Source: Falsiroseomonas selenitidurans (GTDB taxonomy: Bacteria > Pseudomonadota > Alphaproteobacteria > Acetobacterales > Acetobacteraceae). Taken from it: a stretch of 64,000 nt of DNA. A model generated the notes under the pieces. That model was not told the DNA's origin and made no database searches. It saw only the letters and a list, made by a program, of their open reading frames with translations. The position numbers and the translations under genes were made by a program. This document shows, piece by piece, positions 54,881-63,064 of the stretch. The stretch covers positions 1 to 64,000 of the forward strand of contig NZ_JAAVNE010000022.1 of NCBI RefSeq assembly GCF_012103215.1, written 5' to 3'. Every line of letters begins with the position of its first letter. Position 1 is the stretch's first letter.

Positions 54881-55864
54881 ATGTCCAGAATCACGAGGCG
54901 GCGGCTCGGCGGCCTGGCCATCGGCACGGGGCTTGCCGCAACCTCGCTTCCCGCCCGCGCGCAGGCCTGGCCCAGTCGGCCCGTCACCGTCGTGGTGCCC
55001 TGGCCGGCCGGCGGGTCCACGGATGTGCTGGCGCGCGCCGTCTCGCGCAATTTTTCCGAACGCTTCGGCCAGGCCTTCGTGGTGGAGAACCGGTCCGGCG
55101 CCAACGGCAATATCGGCGCCGCCTCTGTCGCCCGCGCGGCGCCGGACGGGCACACGCTGATGGTCACCACCAACGGCCCGATCACCAACAACACGCTGCT
55201 GTTCAAGTCGATGCCGTTCAACCCTTCCACCGACCTGGCGCCGATCGCGCTGCTGGCGGAACTGCCCATCGTCATCGCCGCGCGCAGCGCCATGCCCTAT
55301 CGCACGGTGCAGGAGCTGGTGGCGTTCGCGAAGGCGAATCCGGAAAAGGTGAATTGCGGTACGCCGCCGCTGGGCTCCGCCGCGCATCTGGCGATCGAGC
55401 TGCTGATGCATCGCACCGGCATCCGCCTGAACCTGGTGCCCTATCGCGGCTCCGCGCCGCTGACCAACGACCTGCTGGCCGGCGCGGTGGACATGGGCAT
55501 CGACCTGGTCACCACCTACCTGCCGCATATCCAGGCCGGCACGCTGCGCGCCCTGGGCATCACCGCGACGCAGGCCATCCCGCAGCTGCCCGGCGTGCCG
55601 CCGGTGCAGGCGCAGGGCATCGCGGATTACCGCGCCACCGGCTGGATTTCCCTGCTCGGCCCGGCACGGCTGGCGGCGGAGACGGTGGCGAAGCTGAACG
55701 CCGCCAGCAACGCCTATCTCGCGATGGACGAGACGCGGTCGCTGTTGCAGCCGCTGGGGCTGACGCCGCTGGGCGGCACGCCGGCGGAACTGACGCAGCG
55801 CATGGCGGCGGAGGTCGAGCAATGGCGGCCGATCATCGCCGCCGCCAACATCTCGGTGGACTGA
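54881..55864 (+). CDS. Tripartite tricarboxylate transporter receptor (Bug family)
   Basis: A 327-residue binding protein with a Tat-like signal (SRITRRRLGGLAIGTGLAATSLPARAQA) and core segments VVVPWPAGGSTDVLARAV, VVENRSGANGNIGAASV and VPYRGSAPLTNDLLAGAVDMG. The ATG at 54881 follows GGAGGACACC. It is followed by an NTF2-like gene after 18 bp, and that pair may share a promoter with the Bug gene before it. The ligand is probably an organic acid. Confidence 0.92.
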   Translation: MSRITRRRLGGLAIGTGLAATSLPARAQAWPSRPVTVVVPWPAGGSTDVLARAVSRNFSERFGQAFVVENRSGANGNIGAASVARAAPDGHTLMVTTNGPITNNTLLFKSMPFNPSTDLAPIALLAELPIVIAARSAMPYRTVQELVAFAKANPEKVNCGTPPLGSAAHLAIELLMHRTGIRLNLVPYRGSAPLTNDLLAGAVDMGIDLVTTYLPHIQAGTLRALGITATQAIPQLPGVPPVQAQGIADYRATGWISLLGPARLAAETVAKLNAASNAYLAMDETRSLLQPLGLTPLGGTPAELTQRMAAEVEQWRPIIAAANISVD

Positions 55865-55882
55865 CACAGGACGCACCCCGCC

Positions 55883-56320
55883 ATGGACTTCGACGCGCTG
55901 CGCATCCGGCAGGAGCTGGAAATCCTCAACATCGCCTTCTGGCACGACGTGGACCTGAACTGGGGACGCAACGCGCACGAGCACTTCACGGAGGACGGGG
56001 TCTATACCACCAGCCACAAGGCCCGCACCGGGCGCGAGGCGATCCGCGCCTTCTATGCGGAGCGCGAGGGGCGCGGGCCGCGGGTGGCGCGGCACCTGAT
56101 CCACAATTTCCACGTCACGGTGCAGGATGCCGACCATGCGACGGCGGAATGGACCATGTGCCTCTACGCCGAGGATGGCGAGCCGCCGCTGCTGTCGGAA
56201 CCGCCGATCCTGATCGGCGCCGTCACGGATGCGTGCGTGCGCGGCGCGGATGGCCGCTGGCGCTACGCCGCGCGCACCACGCGGCCGCTGTTCAAGGGCA
56301 GCCGGCCGACCTCCGGCTGA
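55883..56320 (+). CDS. NTF2/SnoaL-like protein
   Basis: A 145-residue alpha+beta cone-fold protein. It begins MDFDALRIRQELEILNIAFWHDVD and ends with YAARTTRPLFKG; the conserved HFTEDGVYTTSHKARTG segment lines the pocket in related enzymes. Such proteins act as small hydratases, isomerases or aromatic-dioxygenase small-subunit relatives. It lies directly behind a Bug gene and before the operator at 56332, so it probably belongs to that transport-linked unit. Confidence 0.85.
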   Translation: MDFDALRIRQELEILNIAFWHDVDLNWGRNAHEHFTEDGVYTTSHKARTGREAIRAFYAEREGRGPRVARHLIHNFHVTVQDADHATAEWTMCLYAEDGEPPLLSEPPILIGAVTDACVRGADGRWRYAARTTRPLFKGSRPTSG

Positions 56321-56331
56321 CCCTGATTTCC

Positions 56332-56360
56332 TTCGAACAAGTTGTCATGTTCGAAAATCC
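56332..56360. promoter_or_regulatory. Operator-like repeat upstream of hydrolase-Ldh operon
   Basis: TTCGAAC (56332-56338) and GTTCGAA (56349-56355) are perfect 7-bp arms with a 10-bp spacer, followed by AATCC. The 29-bp block is shared with 61099-61127 (24 of 29 bases identical), which lies just upstream of the GntR-family gene. It sits 58 bp before the hydrolase start. Binding by that regulator is inferred. Confidence 0.7.
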
Positions 56361-56417
56361 GTGGCCTACTCCCGGCACACGCGGCGCTGCGTGTGCCGCG
56401 CTATGGGAGGCCCGCCG

Positions 56418-57308
56418 ATGGACATGCCGATCACCTTCCCCTCGGACGGCCTTGCGCTGGCCGGCGACCTGCACATCCCGGCAGGCCACCGCCCGGGGCA
56501 GAAACTGCCGGCCTTCATCGTGCTGCACGGCTTCATCGGCTCCAAGGACAAGAGCCATGCGGAGATCATGGCGCGCCTGCTGGAAGGCTTCGGCTATGCC
56601 GTGCTGCGCTTCGACTTCCGCGGCTGCGGCAAGAGCGAAGGCCGGCGCGGCTACGTGCTGTGCCACGACCAGGTGGCGGATGCGAAGAACGCGCTGAACT
56701 GGCTGAGCGCGCGGGAGGAGATCGACCCGCAGCGCATCGCCGTGATCGGCCACAGCTTCGGCGCCGCCGTCGCCTGCTATGCCGGCGCCGTGGACCAGCG
56801 CTTCGCCGCCGTCATCTCCTCCTGCGGCTGGGGGCATGGGGAGCGCAAGTTCCAGGGCCAGCACGCCACGCCCGAAGCCTGGGCGAAGTTCACCGGCATG
56901 CTGGCGGCGAACCGCGCGCACAAGGAAAGCACCGGCCAGGCGATGACGGTGCCGCGTTTCGACGTGGTGCCGATGCAGGAGCACCTGCGCAAGAACCTCT
57001 CGCCCAACGCGCTGATGGAGGTCTCCGCCGACACCGCGCAATCCATGTTCGACTTCAGGGCGGAGGAGGTGGTGCACTGGATCAGCCCGCGCCCGGTGCT
57101 GTTCCTGCACGGCGCGGACGACACGGTGACCCCCACCGAGCAATCCATCCGGCTGTGGGAGAAGGCGGGCCAGCCGAAGGACCTCGTGCTGATCACCGGC
57201 ACCGACCATTTCCCGCTCGCCGCCGGCAACCAGCGCACCGCCGGCCTGCTGAAGGGCTGGCTCGACGTGCATTTCCCCGCCCCGTTCCCGGCATCGGTCC
57301 CGGCATGA
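56418..57308 (+). CDS. Alpha/beta hydrolase
   Basis: A 296-residue serine hydrolase. FIVLHGFIGSKDK holds the oxyanion-hole region, VIGHSFGAAVACY is the nucleophile elbow (Gly-His-Ser-Phe-Gly), LFLHGADDTVTP the Asp and ITGTDHFPL the His of the triad. It is similar to carbon-carbon or ester hydrolases of aromatic pathways. The ATG at 56418 is used, 58 bp after the operator-like site. It overlaps the Ldh gene by ATGA, giving a two-gene operon. Confidence 0.88.
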   Translation: MDMPITFPSDGLALAGDLHIPAGHRPGQKLPAFIVLHGFIGSKDKSHAEIMARLLEGFGYAVLRFDFRGCGKSEGRRGYVLCHDQVADAKNALNWLSAREEIDPQRIAVIGHSFGAAVACYAGAVDQRFAAVISSCGWGHGERKFQGQHATPEAWAKFTGMLAANRAHKESTGQAMTVPRFDVVPMQEHLRKNLSPNALMEVSADTAQSMFDFRAEEVVHWISPRPVLFLHGADDTVTPTEQSIRLWEKAGQPKDLVLITGTDHFPLAAGNQRTAGLLKGWLDVHFPAPFPASVPA

Positions 57309-58345
57309 GCGCGAGGCCGCGCCTCGCGGCGCCGGCGCTGCAGGCGCTGGCCGCCGGCATCCTGGAAGCCGCCGGCTGCACGCCCGCGGATGCGGCGCTG
57401 TGGGCGGAGACGCTGGTCTGGGCCAATCTCCGCGGCGTGGACAGCCACGGCGTCATGCGCATCCCGCGCTACCTGGAGCAGATCGCCGCCGGCGACATCC
57501 GCCCGCGGCCGGCGATGACGCTGCTGCGCGCGGCCGGCGCGATCGCGCTGCTGGATGCGGATTCGGCGCCGGGGCCCGTGGCGATGCACCGCGCGATGGA
57601 CGAAGCCATCGCCGCGGCGCGGCGCGTGCATGTCGGCTGGTGCGTGGCGCGCGGCATCACCCATGCCGGCGCCGTGGGCCATTTCGCGCTTCGCGCGGCG
57701 GAGGCCGGCATGGCAGGGCTGGTGATGACCGCCTCCATCCCGCTGATGGCCTGGCCGGGCAGCCGCAAGGCCGTGGTCTCCACCAATCCCATCGCCATCG
57801 CGATTCCCGCCGCCGGCCGCCCGCCGCTGCTGATCGACCTGGCGACGGCGACGGCGGCGCTGGGCAAGGTGATGGGTGCGAAGCAGACCGGCACGCCGAT
57901 CCCGGCCGATTGGGGCATCGATGCCGCGGGCGCGCCGACCACAGATGCCGCCGCCGTCGCCACGCTGCAGCCCATGGCGGGCTACAAGGGCGCCGGGCTG
58001 TCGCTGATGATCGAGTGCCTGGCCAGCCTGGCCGCCGGCAACCCGGTGATCGCCCCGGCGCTGCGCGGCGAACGCGGCTACGGCATGAACGGCATCGCCA
58101 TCGCGCTGGACCTCGCCGCCTTCGGCGACGCGGCGGCGTTCACCGCGGATGTGGACGACCTGGCGGCCACCGTGGCGGCCCAGCCGCGCGCCGCGGGCGT
58201 CGATGCGCTCAGCCTGCCCGGCGAACGCGGCGATGCGGAGCGCGCGCGGCGCCTGGCGGAAGGCATCCCGCTGCCGCCGGCGGTGTGGAAGCAGTTGGGC
58301 GAGGCCGCCGCGCGCCACGGCGTGGCCATGCCGGCGCCGCTGTAG
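57305..58345 (+). CDS. Malate/L-lactate dehydrogenase-family (Ldh_2) oxidoreductase
   Basis: A 346-residue NAD(P)-dependent enzyme of the unusual Ldh_2 fold. ANLRGVDSHGVMRIPRYLEQI is the family signature, GITHAGAVGHFALRAA follows, and PNPIAIAIPA-like SNP region reads VVSTNPIAIAIPAAG. Members reduce or oxidise 2-hydroxy acids, sulfolactate, ureidoglycolate or similar. Start coupled to the hydrolase stop. It converges with a Bug gene 22 bp away. Confidence 0.9.
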   Translation: MSARPRLAAPALQALAAGILEAAGCTPADAALWAETLVWANLRGVDSHGVMRIPRYLEQIAAGDIRPRPAMTLLRAAGAIALLDADSAPGPVAMHRAMDEAIAAARRVHVGWCVARGITHAGAVGHFALRAAEAGMAGLVMTASIPLMAWPGSRKAVVSTNPIAIAIPAAGRPPLLIDLATATAALGKVMGAKQTGTPIPADWGIDAAGAPTTDAAAVATLQPMAGYKGAGLSLMIECLASLAAGNPVIAPALRGERGYGMNGIAIALDLAAFGDAAAFTADVDDLAATVAAQPRAAGVDALSLPGERGDAERARRLAEGIPLPPAVWKQLGEAAARHGVAMPAPL

Positions 58346-58367
58346 CAGCGCCGGCGCGGGGTCTCCC

Positions 58368-59333
58368 TCAGCCCTGCATGCGGATGCCCTGGCGCTCGAT
58401 CACCTGGCGCCAGCGGGCGATCTCGCTGGCGACGAAGGGGCGCATGTCGCCGGGGCGGCCGGCATCCACCTCGCCATCCACCAGCTCCGCCAGGCGCTGC
58501 CGCAGGGCGGGGTCGGCAAGCGTCTGGGCGATGGTGCCGTGCAGGCGCAGCGCCACCGGCTCCGGCAGCCCGCGCGGCGCGGCGATGCCGGCCCAGGTCG
58601 GCGCCTCGAAGCCCGGCAGCGCGGCCTCCGCCACCGTCGGCACCTCCGGCAGCAGGCGCGACCGCCGCGTCGCCGTCACCGCCAGGCAGCGCACCGTGCC
58701 GGCGCGGACATGCGGCATCACGCCGACGCTGGTGGTCACCATGGCGCCGATGTCGCCGGCCAGCAGCGCCGTGGTGCCGGCGGCATCGCCGCGATAGGGC
58801 ACGTGCTGCATCTGCACGCCGGCCACCGCGTTCAGCATCTCCCCCACCAGATGATGCGTGGAGCCGACGCCGGCGGAGCCGAAGGTGACGGCGTTCGGGT
58901 TGCGCGCGCGCTCCAGCAGCCCCTTCAGGTCCTGCGCCGGGCTGTCGGCGCGCACCGCGACGACGAAGGCGTAGCGCACGACCAGGGAGAGGAAGTCGAA
59001 ATCGTTCAGCGGGTCGAAGGTCAGCCCCTGGGCGAAGGCGGCGCTGACGGCGTGGCCGCCGGTCAGCAGCGCCAGCGTGTGGCCATCCGCCGGCGCGCGG
59101 GCCAGCTGGCCGGAGGCGATGTTGCCGCCGGCGCCGGGGCGCGGTTCCACCACCACGGGCTGGCCCAGCGCCTCGCCGATCGGGGTGGCCAGCAGGCGGG
59201 CCAGGATGTCGGCGGTGCCGCCGGGGCCGAAGCCATGCAGCAGGCGCACGGGGCGGTCCGGCCAGGCGGCGGCGGCAGGACGGATGAGGGCAGGCGCGGC
59301 CAGCAGGCCGAGCGCGGCGCGGCGGGTGATCAT
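58368..59333 (-). CDS. Tripartite tricarboxylate transporter receptor (Bug family)
   Basis: A 321-residue binding protein with a short signal (ITRRAALGLLAAPALIRPAAAA), LLHGFGPGGTADILARLL, VVVEPRPGAGGNIASG, and VPYRGDAAGTTALLAGDI. The ATG at 59333 is 26 bp after the dioxygenase stop, so it is third in the GntR-dioxygenase-Bug operon. It would deliver the substrate of the ring-cleaving enzyme to an unlinked TctAB permease. Confidence 0.92.
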   Translation of the reverse strand: MITRRAALGLLAAPALIRPAAAAWPDRPVRLLHGFGPGGTADILARLLATPIGEALGQPVVVEPRPGAGGNIASGQLARAPADGHTLALLTGGHAVSAAFAQGLTFDPLNDFDFLSLVVRYAFVVAVRADSPAQDLKGLLERARNPNAVTFGSAGVGSTHHLVGEMLNAVAGVQMQHVPYRGDAAGTTALLAGDIGAMVTTSVGVMPHVRAGTVRCLAVTATRRSRLLPEVPTVAEAALPGFEAPTWAGIAAPRGLPEPVALRLHGTIAQTLADPALRQRLAELVDGEVDAGRPGDMRPFVASEIARWRQVIERQGIRMQG

Positions 59334-59359
59334 GTTCTTGGTTTCCTCCCGGGTGGTGG

Positions 59360-60313
59360 TCAGACGCTGGCGGCTTCGCGGAACTCCTGGGGCGCCTGCG
59401 GGCCCCATTGGCTGCGCAGCCCTTCGCTTTTCGGCACCTTCCGCGGCGCCATGGCGGCGTTCAGCACGTCGGTGTCCGTCCAATGCTCATGCACCCGGCC
59501 CCAGGGGTCCTTCCAGTAGTCGAAGATCTGGCTGCCCAGCAGGTGCCGGCCGATGCCCCACAGATGCTGCCGGCCCTGCGCCTTCAGCCAGTCATGCCCG
59601 GCATGCAGGTCGTCGATGTCCTGCACCTCGAAGGACACGTGGTTGAGGCCGGCGCGGTGGTGGCGGCCGAACATCATGATGTGGTGGTCGACGAATTCCT
59701 CGCCGCGATCGGCGCGGTTGAAGCTGGCCAGCAGCAGGTCCGGGTCGTCCTCCGCATGCACGTGCTCGGACACCACGAAGCCGAGATGAAGCTGCGCCCA
59801 GGCGACGGAGCCCTCGATGTCCGGCGTGCTGAGCACGGCATGGCCGATGCGCTTCACCTGGCAAGGCCGTGGCGTGATGCGCTGGAACTCGCCCAGGCGT
59901 TCGCGCGCCGCGCCGGTGTTCATCACGCTGTGGCGTTCCGGCAGCTTCGCCACGGTGGGCGTGCCGTGCACCACCTCGATGGTGAAGCCGTTGTGTTCCT
60001 TCAGCCGCACGCGCTTGCCGCCACCCGGCTGGTTCAGCGGCTCCACGCCCGAGGCGCCGGCAGCCTCGCGTGCCAGGCGGTGCAGGTCGGCCTCGCTCTC
60101 CGCCAGGAAACCGATGGCCAGCACGCGGTCCGGGCCGCGTTCGGTGATGTGGATGTGCTGCGCTTCCCCGGTGCCGCGCATGTACAGCGCGTCATCGGTC
60201 CGCACCTGCCGCAGCAGGCCGAAATCGGTCAGGAAGCCCTCCGCCTGGTCGAGGTCCGGCGCGCCCAGGCGGATCCAGGCCAGGTCGTGGATCTTGATGA
60301 TGGGCTCTGGCAT
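59360..60313 (-). CDS. VOC-family extradiol dioxygenase
   Basis: A 317-residue type I extradiol dioxygenase with two VOC modules. The second has RIGHAVLSTPDIEGSVAW (first metal His), RAGLNHVSFEVQDIDDL (second His) and GRVHEHWTDTDVLN (Glu). Such enzymes cleave catechol-type rings next to the hydroxyls. It starts 33 bp after the GntR-family gene. Together with the hydrolase and Ldh operon it may form a meta-cleavage-type route; the pathway is inferred. Confidence 0.88.
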   Translation of the reverse strand: MPEPIIKIHDLAWIRLGAPDLDQAEGFLTDFGLLRQVRTDDALYMRGTGEAQHIHITERGPDRVLAIGFLAESEADLHRLAREAAGASGVEPLNQPGGGKRVRLKEHNGFTIEVVHGTPTVAKLPERHSVMNTGAARERLGEFQRITPRPCQVKRIGHAVLSTPDIEGSVAWAQLHLGFVVSEHVHAEDDPDLLLASFNRADRGEEFVDHHIMMFGRHHRAGLNHVSFEVQDIDDLHAGHDWLKAQGRQHLWGIGRHLLGSQIFDYWKDPWGRVHEHWTDTDVLNAAMAPRKVPKSEGLRSQWGPQAPQEFREAASV

Positions 60314-60346
60314 GTTGTCGTTTCCTCCCCGCCGTCTGCCGCCGTG

Positions 60347-61060
60347 CTAGCCCGGCGGCGGCGGCATGAATTGCGGTGCGTGGCGCAGCACCGTTTCCGT
60401 GGTTTCGCGCAGATGCGCGGCCAGCAGCTCGCCGGCCAGCTCCGCCTTGCGGGCCAGCGCCGCGGCCTGGATCGCCTCATGCTCCGCGCGCTTCGAAGGG
60501 CCCAGCGGGCGGTGGCGCTGCGACACCAGGCGGTAGCGTTCCATGTGGTCGAAGGTCTGCGCCCGCAGCCGCAGCAGCCAGCGGGACGGGCAGGCGGCGA
60601 CCAAGGCGCGGTGGAAGTCCCGGTGCGCGGCCAGCCATTCGCTGCTGCGCTGCTTGCGTTCCTCGCGCGTCAGGCGCTCGATCCGCGCCAGGCGGTGGAA
60701 GGCCAGCACCAGGCCGGATTCCCAGGCCTCCCCGCCATGGCGCACGGATTGCACGATGGCGCGCTGCTCGAACTCGACATGCAGGTCGGAGACGTCGCGC
60801 AGATCCTCGGCGGAGATGGCGGCGACGCGGAAGCCGCGATTGGCGTCCAGCTCCACCAGCCCTTCCGGCAGCAGGTGCGACAGGGCTTCGCGCAGCGTGC
60901 CGATGCCGGCGCCGTACAGGCGCTGCAACTCGGCGAAGCGCAGCCGCGCGCCGGGCGCGAAATGGCCGTCCAGGATGTCGCCCTTGAGGCGGGAGAGCAC
61001 ATCCTGGCTGACCAGTACCGCATCGTTCTCGGCGGGCCGGGGAAGGGGGCGTGGGGGCAC
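60347..61060 (-). CDS. GntR-family (FCD domain) transcriptional regulator
   Basis: A 237-residue regulator. The N-terminal winged helix has LKGDILDGHFAPGARLRFAELQRLYGAGIGTLREALSHLLPEGLVE; the C-terminal FCD domain contains EFEQRAIVQSVRH, HRDFHRALVAACPSRWLL and HEAIQAAALARKAELAGELLAAHL, with the metal-binding His and Asp residues. The GTG at 61060 has AGAGGA in front. It likely binds 61099-61127 and 56332-56360, linking its own operon and the hydrolase operon. Confidence 0.9.
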   Translation of the reverse strand: MPPRPLPRPAENDAVLVSQDVLSRLKGDILDGHFAPGARLRFAELQRLYGAGIGTLREALSHLLPEGLVELDANRGFRVAAISAEDLRDVSDLHVEFEQRAIVQSVRHGGEAWESGLVLAFHRLARIERLTREERKQRSSEWLAAHRDFHRALVAACPSRWLLRLRAQTFDHMERYRLVSQRHRPLGPSKRAEHEAIQAAALARKAELAGELLAAHLRETTETVLRHAPQFMPPPPG

Positions 61061-61098
61061 GGCACATCCTCTCGATGCGCCGATGCTAGGGGTGGATG

Positions 61099-61127
61099 TT
61101 CGATCAAGCAAGCATGTTCGAAAATCC
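61099..61127. promoter_or_regulatory. Operator-like repeat upstream of GntR-family gene
   Basis: TTCGATC (61099-61105) and GTTCGAA (61116-61122) form a 7-bp inverted repeat (one mismatch) around a 10-bp spacer, then AATCC. It matches 56332-56360 at 24 of 29 bases, and lies 39 bp upstream of the regulator start. The rest of 61128-61345 shows no gene that I can support. Confidence 0.7.
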
Positions 61128-61345
61128 AGCCGCTACGCCAAGCCCCCTGCCGCCAGCCAGCACGTGCCGCCGCCCCGACCCCGCGCGAGGCCGGTGTGCT
61201 GAGCTGGGAGGCGGGCGCGAAGCCGGGCAGCCCGGGGCAACGCCTCCGCCCGCGTCGCGCCAGAGCGGGACGTGCAACGGGATGCAACCGAAGCGATGCC
61301 GGCGGGTTCCTGCAGATGGAAGGATGCAGTGTGGAGACGGCGACG

Positions 61346-61825
61346 ATGACAGGCTGGCTGGCGGATCTGGCCGCGGGCTATGGGCCGCACCTGCGAGACC
61401 TCGGCATCGCCTATGTGCTGGCCTTCATCATCGGCTGGAACCGGGAACGGGAATCCAACAGCGCCGGGCTGCGCACCTTCCCGCTGGTGGCGGTGGCCAG
61501 TTGCGGCTTCGTGCAGGCGGCGGAACCCACCATGGGCGGCAGCCCGGAGGCGATGGCGCGGATCATGGAAGGCGTGATCACGGGCATCGGCTTCATCGGC
61601 GCCGGCGCCATCCTGAAGGGCGGGGCGGAGGTGCGCGGCACGGCGACGGCCGCCAGCATCTGGGCCACGGGCACCATCGGCGCGGCCGTGGCGCTGGGCA
61701 GCTACCATGTCGCCGTCGCGGTCTGTGCGGCCGCGGCCATCACGCTGTACCTGCTGACGCCGCTGAAGCCGGAACGCGGCGCCGAGCCCGGCGAGGGCGA
61801 AGACCCGCCGCCCTCTAGCGCGTGA
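61346..61825 (+). CDS. MgtC/SapB-family membrane protein
   Basis: A 159-residue inner-membrane protein with four hydrophobic segments: LGIAYVLAFIIGWNRERES (with the family Arg-Glu region), then AGLRTFPLVAVASCG, GVITGIGFIGAGAILKGG and ATAASIWATGTIGAAVALG. MgtC proteins respond to Mg or acid stress, and modulate ATP synthase in pathogens. The ATG at 61346 has GGAG 8 bp upstream; GTG 61331 and ATG 61316 are possible. It ends 11 bp inside the convergent ChaN-like gene. Confidence 0.87.
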   Translation: MTGWLADLAAGYGPHLRDLGIAYVLAFIIGWNRERESNSAGLRTFPLVAVASCGFVQAAEPTMGGSPEAMARIMEGVITGIGFIGAGAILKGGAEVRGTATAASIWATGTIGAAVALGSYHVAVAVCAAAAITLYLLTPLKPERGAEPGEGEDPPPSSA

Positions 61826-62651
61826 CCATGCGCACCGCCGGTGGCTCCGGCCGGTCCAGCCGGAACAGCGCCGCGCCGATGCCCCGGATCGCCGACGGGT
61901 CGTGTTGCGCCGCCTCGGTCGGCAGCAGCACGGCAGTGTCGGTGATGCCCAGGTCGCGCAGCTGGTGCGGCGTGCCGTGGCCGAATTCCAGGTGGCCGCG
62001 GCCGATGATGCCCACCACCAGCGGGCTGCGCCGACCGGCCTGCTCCGCCGCCGCGATGGCGCCTGCGATGCGGCAGGCGAAGGCGCGGTCCCACACCTGC
62101 TGGGCGCGCAGGAAGCGGTCCGTCACCTCCGTCTCCGGGCGGTTGGTCAGGCGGCCGAGATGGGCGCGGTGGCCGGGGGTGGCGGCGGCGGCGGGCGTCA
62201 GCCCTTCGCGCTCCGCCGCCGGCACGGCCGCCCAGCCATCGCGGCCGATGCGGGTCACCAGCGGGCGGTCGCAATTCAACGCCAGCATGGGTACCGCCTG
62301 CTGCCGGCAGAAGTGGAACAGCGGCAGGTAGATCTCCGGCGGGAAGCCCCAGACCGCCGGCCAGTCGACCTGCTCCAGGAAAGCTGCGGTGGACAGGCTG
62401 CCGGCGACCCATGCATCCAGCACCGGCTGCACCCGACGCGGGAACATCTCGAACCCCATCTGCAGGTCCGGGCGCAGCAGGTGCAGGCAGGTGGCCACCT
62501 GCAACTGCCAGCGGTGGATCTCCGCGCTGTCATGCGTCTCGCCCAGCAGCACGGCCTGGCGGCCGGCCATGTCGCGCAGCAGCGCCGCCGCCTCGCGTTG
62601 CGCGCCGGTGGCGGGGTCCAGCCAGGTGGCGCGGGGGTGCGGGAAGGTCAT
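61815..62651 (-). CDS. ChaN-like heme-binding-family protein
   Basis: A 278-residue protein of the ChaN family. VLLGETHDSAEIHRWQLQV near residue 36 and MGFEMFPRRVQPVLDAW are signature stretches, with IIGRGHLEFGHGTPHQL toward the end. Campylobacter ChaN is a lipoprotein that binds heme pairs. Here no lipobox or clear signal peptide is seen, so location may differ. A Fur-box-like site at 62689-62703 is 38 bp upstream, shared with the divergent monooxygenase-fold gene. Confidence 0.82.
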   Translation of the reverse strand: MTFPHPRATWLDPATGAQREAAALLRDMAGRQAVLLGETHDSAEIHRWQLQVATCLHLLRPDLQMGFEMFPRRVQPVLDAWVAGSLSTAAFLEQVDWPAVWGFPPEIYLPLFHFCRQQAVPMLALNCDRPLVTRIGRDGWAAVPAAEREGLTPAAAATPGHRAHLGRLTNRPETEVTDRFLRAQQVWDRAFACRIAGAIAAAEQAGRRSPLVVGIIGRGHLEFGHGTPHQLRDLGITDTAVLLPTEAAQHDPSAIRGIGAALFRLDRPEPPAVRMVTR

Positions 62652-62688
62652 GCGGCGTCTCCGGGGTCCAACACGGTCATCTTGTAGC

Positions 62689-62703
62689 TGCGAACGATTC
62701 GCA
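62689..62703. promoter_or_regulatory. Fur-box-like palindrome
   Basis: TGCGAACGATTCGCA is a 7-1-7 palindrome with 6 of 7 bases paired, close to alphaproteobacterial Fur-type sites (TGCGAATGATTCGCA form). It is midway between the divergent ChaN-like gene (38 bp) and the monooxygenase-fold gene (35 bp), so iron-dependent control of both is likely. Confidence 0.6.
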
Positions 62704-62737
62704 ATATGCGGAGCGGCCAGCGCAAGGAGCCTGAGGC

Positions 62738-63064
62738 ATGTTCGTCGCCGCCAACCGATTCCGCGTCATTCCCAGCGAGGCCGAGGCCTTCGAGCAGCGC
62801 TGGCTGACCCGTGACAGCCGCCTGCACGAAGTGCCGGGCTTCGTCACCTTCCACCTGCTGAAGGGCCCGCAGGCGGAGGACCACATCCTGTATTCCTCCT
62901 TCACGGTCTGGGCGACGCGGGAGGCTTTCGAGGCCTGGACGAAGTCCATGCAGTTCCGCGCCGCGCATGGCGGTGCCGGGCAGAGCAAGCCGCAGACGCT
63001 GGGCCCGCCGCAATTCGAGGGGTTCGACGTGCTGCAGACCATCACGGCGCCGGCGGAGGCCTGA
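62738..63064 (+). CDS. ABM-fold monooxygenase, possible heme-degrading enzyme
   Basis: A 108-residue dimeric alpha+beta-barrel protein of the antibiotic biosynthesis monooxygenase superfamily, to which IsdG and HmoA/B heme oxygenases belong. MFVAANRFRVIPSEAEAFEQRW, VPGFVTFHLLKG and YSSFTVWATREAFEAW are typical, the last holding the Asn/Trp-rich region used in IsdG. The heme role is suggested by ChaN-like, HemS-like and Fur-box neighbours. It overlaps the 3' end of the convergent dioxygenase gene by 23 bp. Confidence 0.78.
   Translation: MFVAANRFRVIPSEAEAFEQRWLTRDSRLHEVPGFVTFHLLKGPQAEDHILYSSFTVWATREAFEAWTKSMQFRAAHGGAGQSKPQTLGPPQFEGFDVLQTITAPAEA

Noticed and set aside
59408..61825. An 805-residue plus-strand open frame
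   Set aside because: Only its last part (the MgtC-like protein) is real; the rest is antisense to the dioxygenase and GntR genes.
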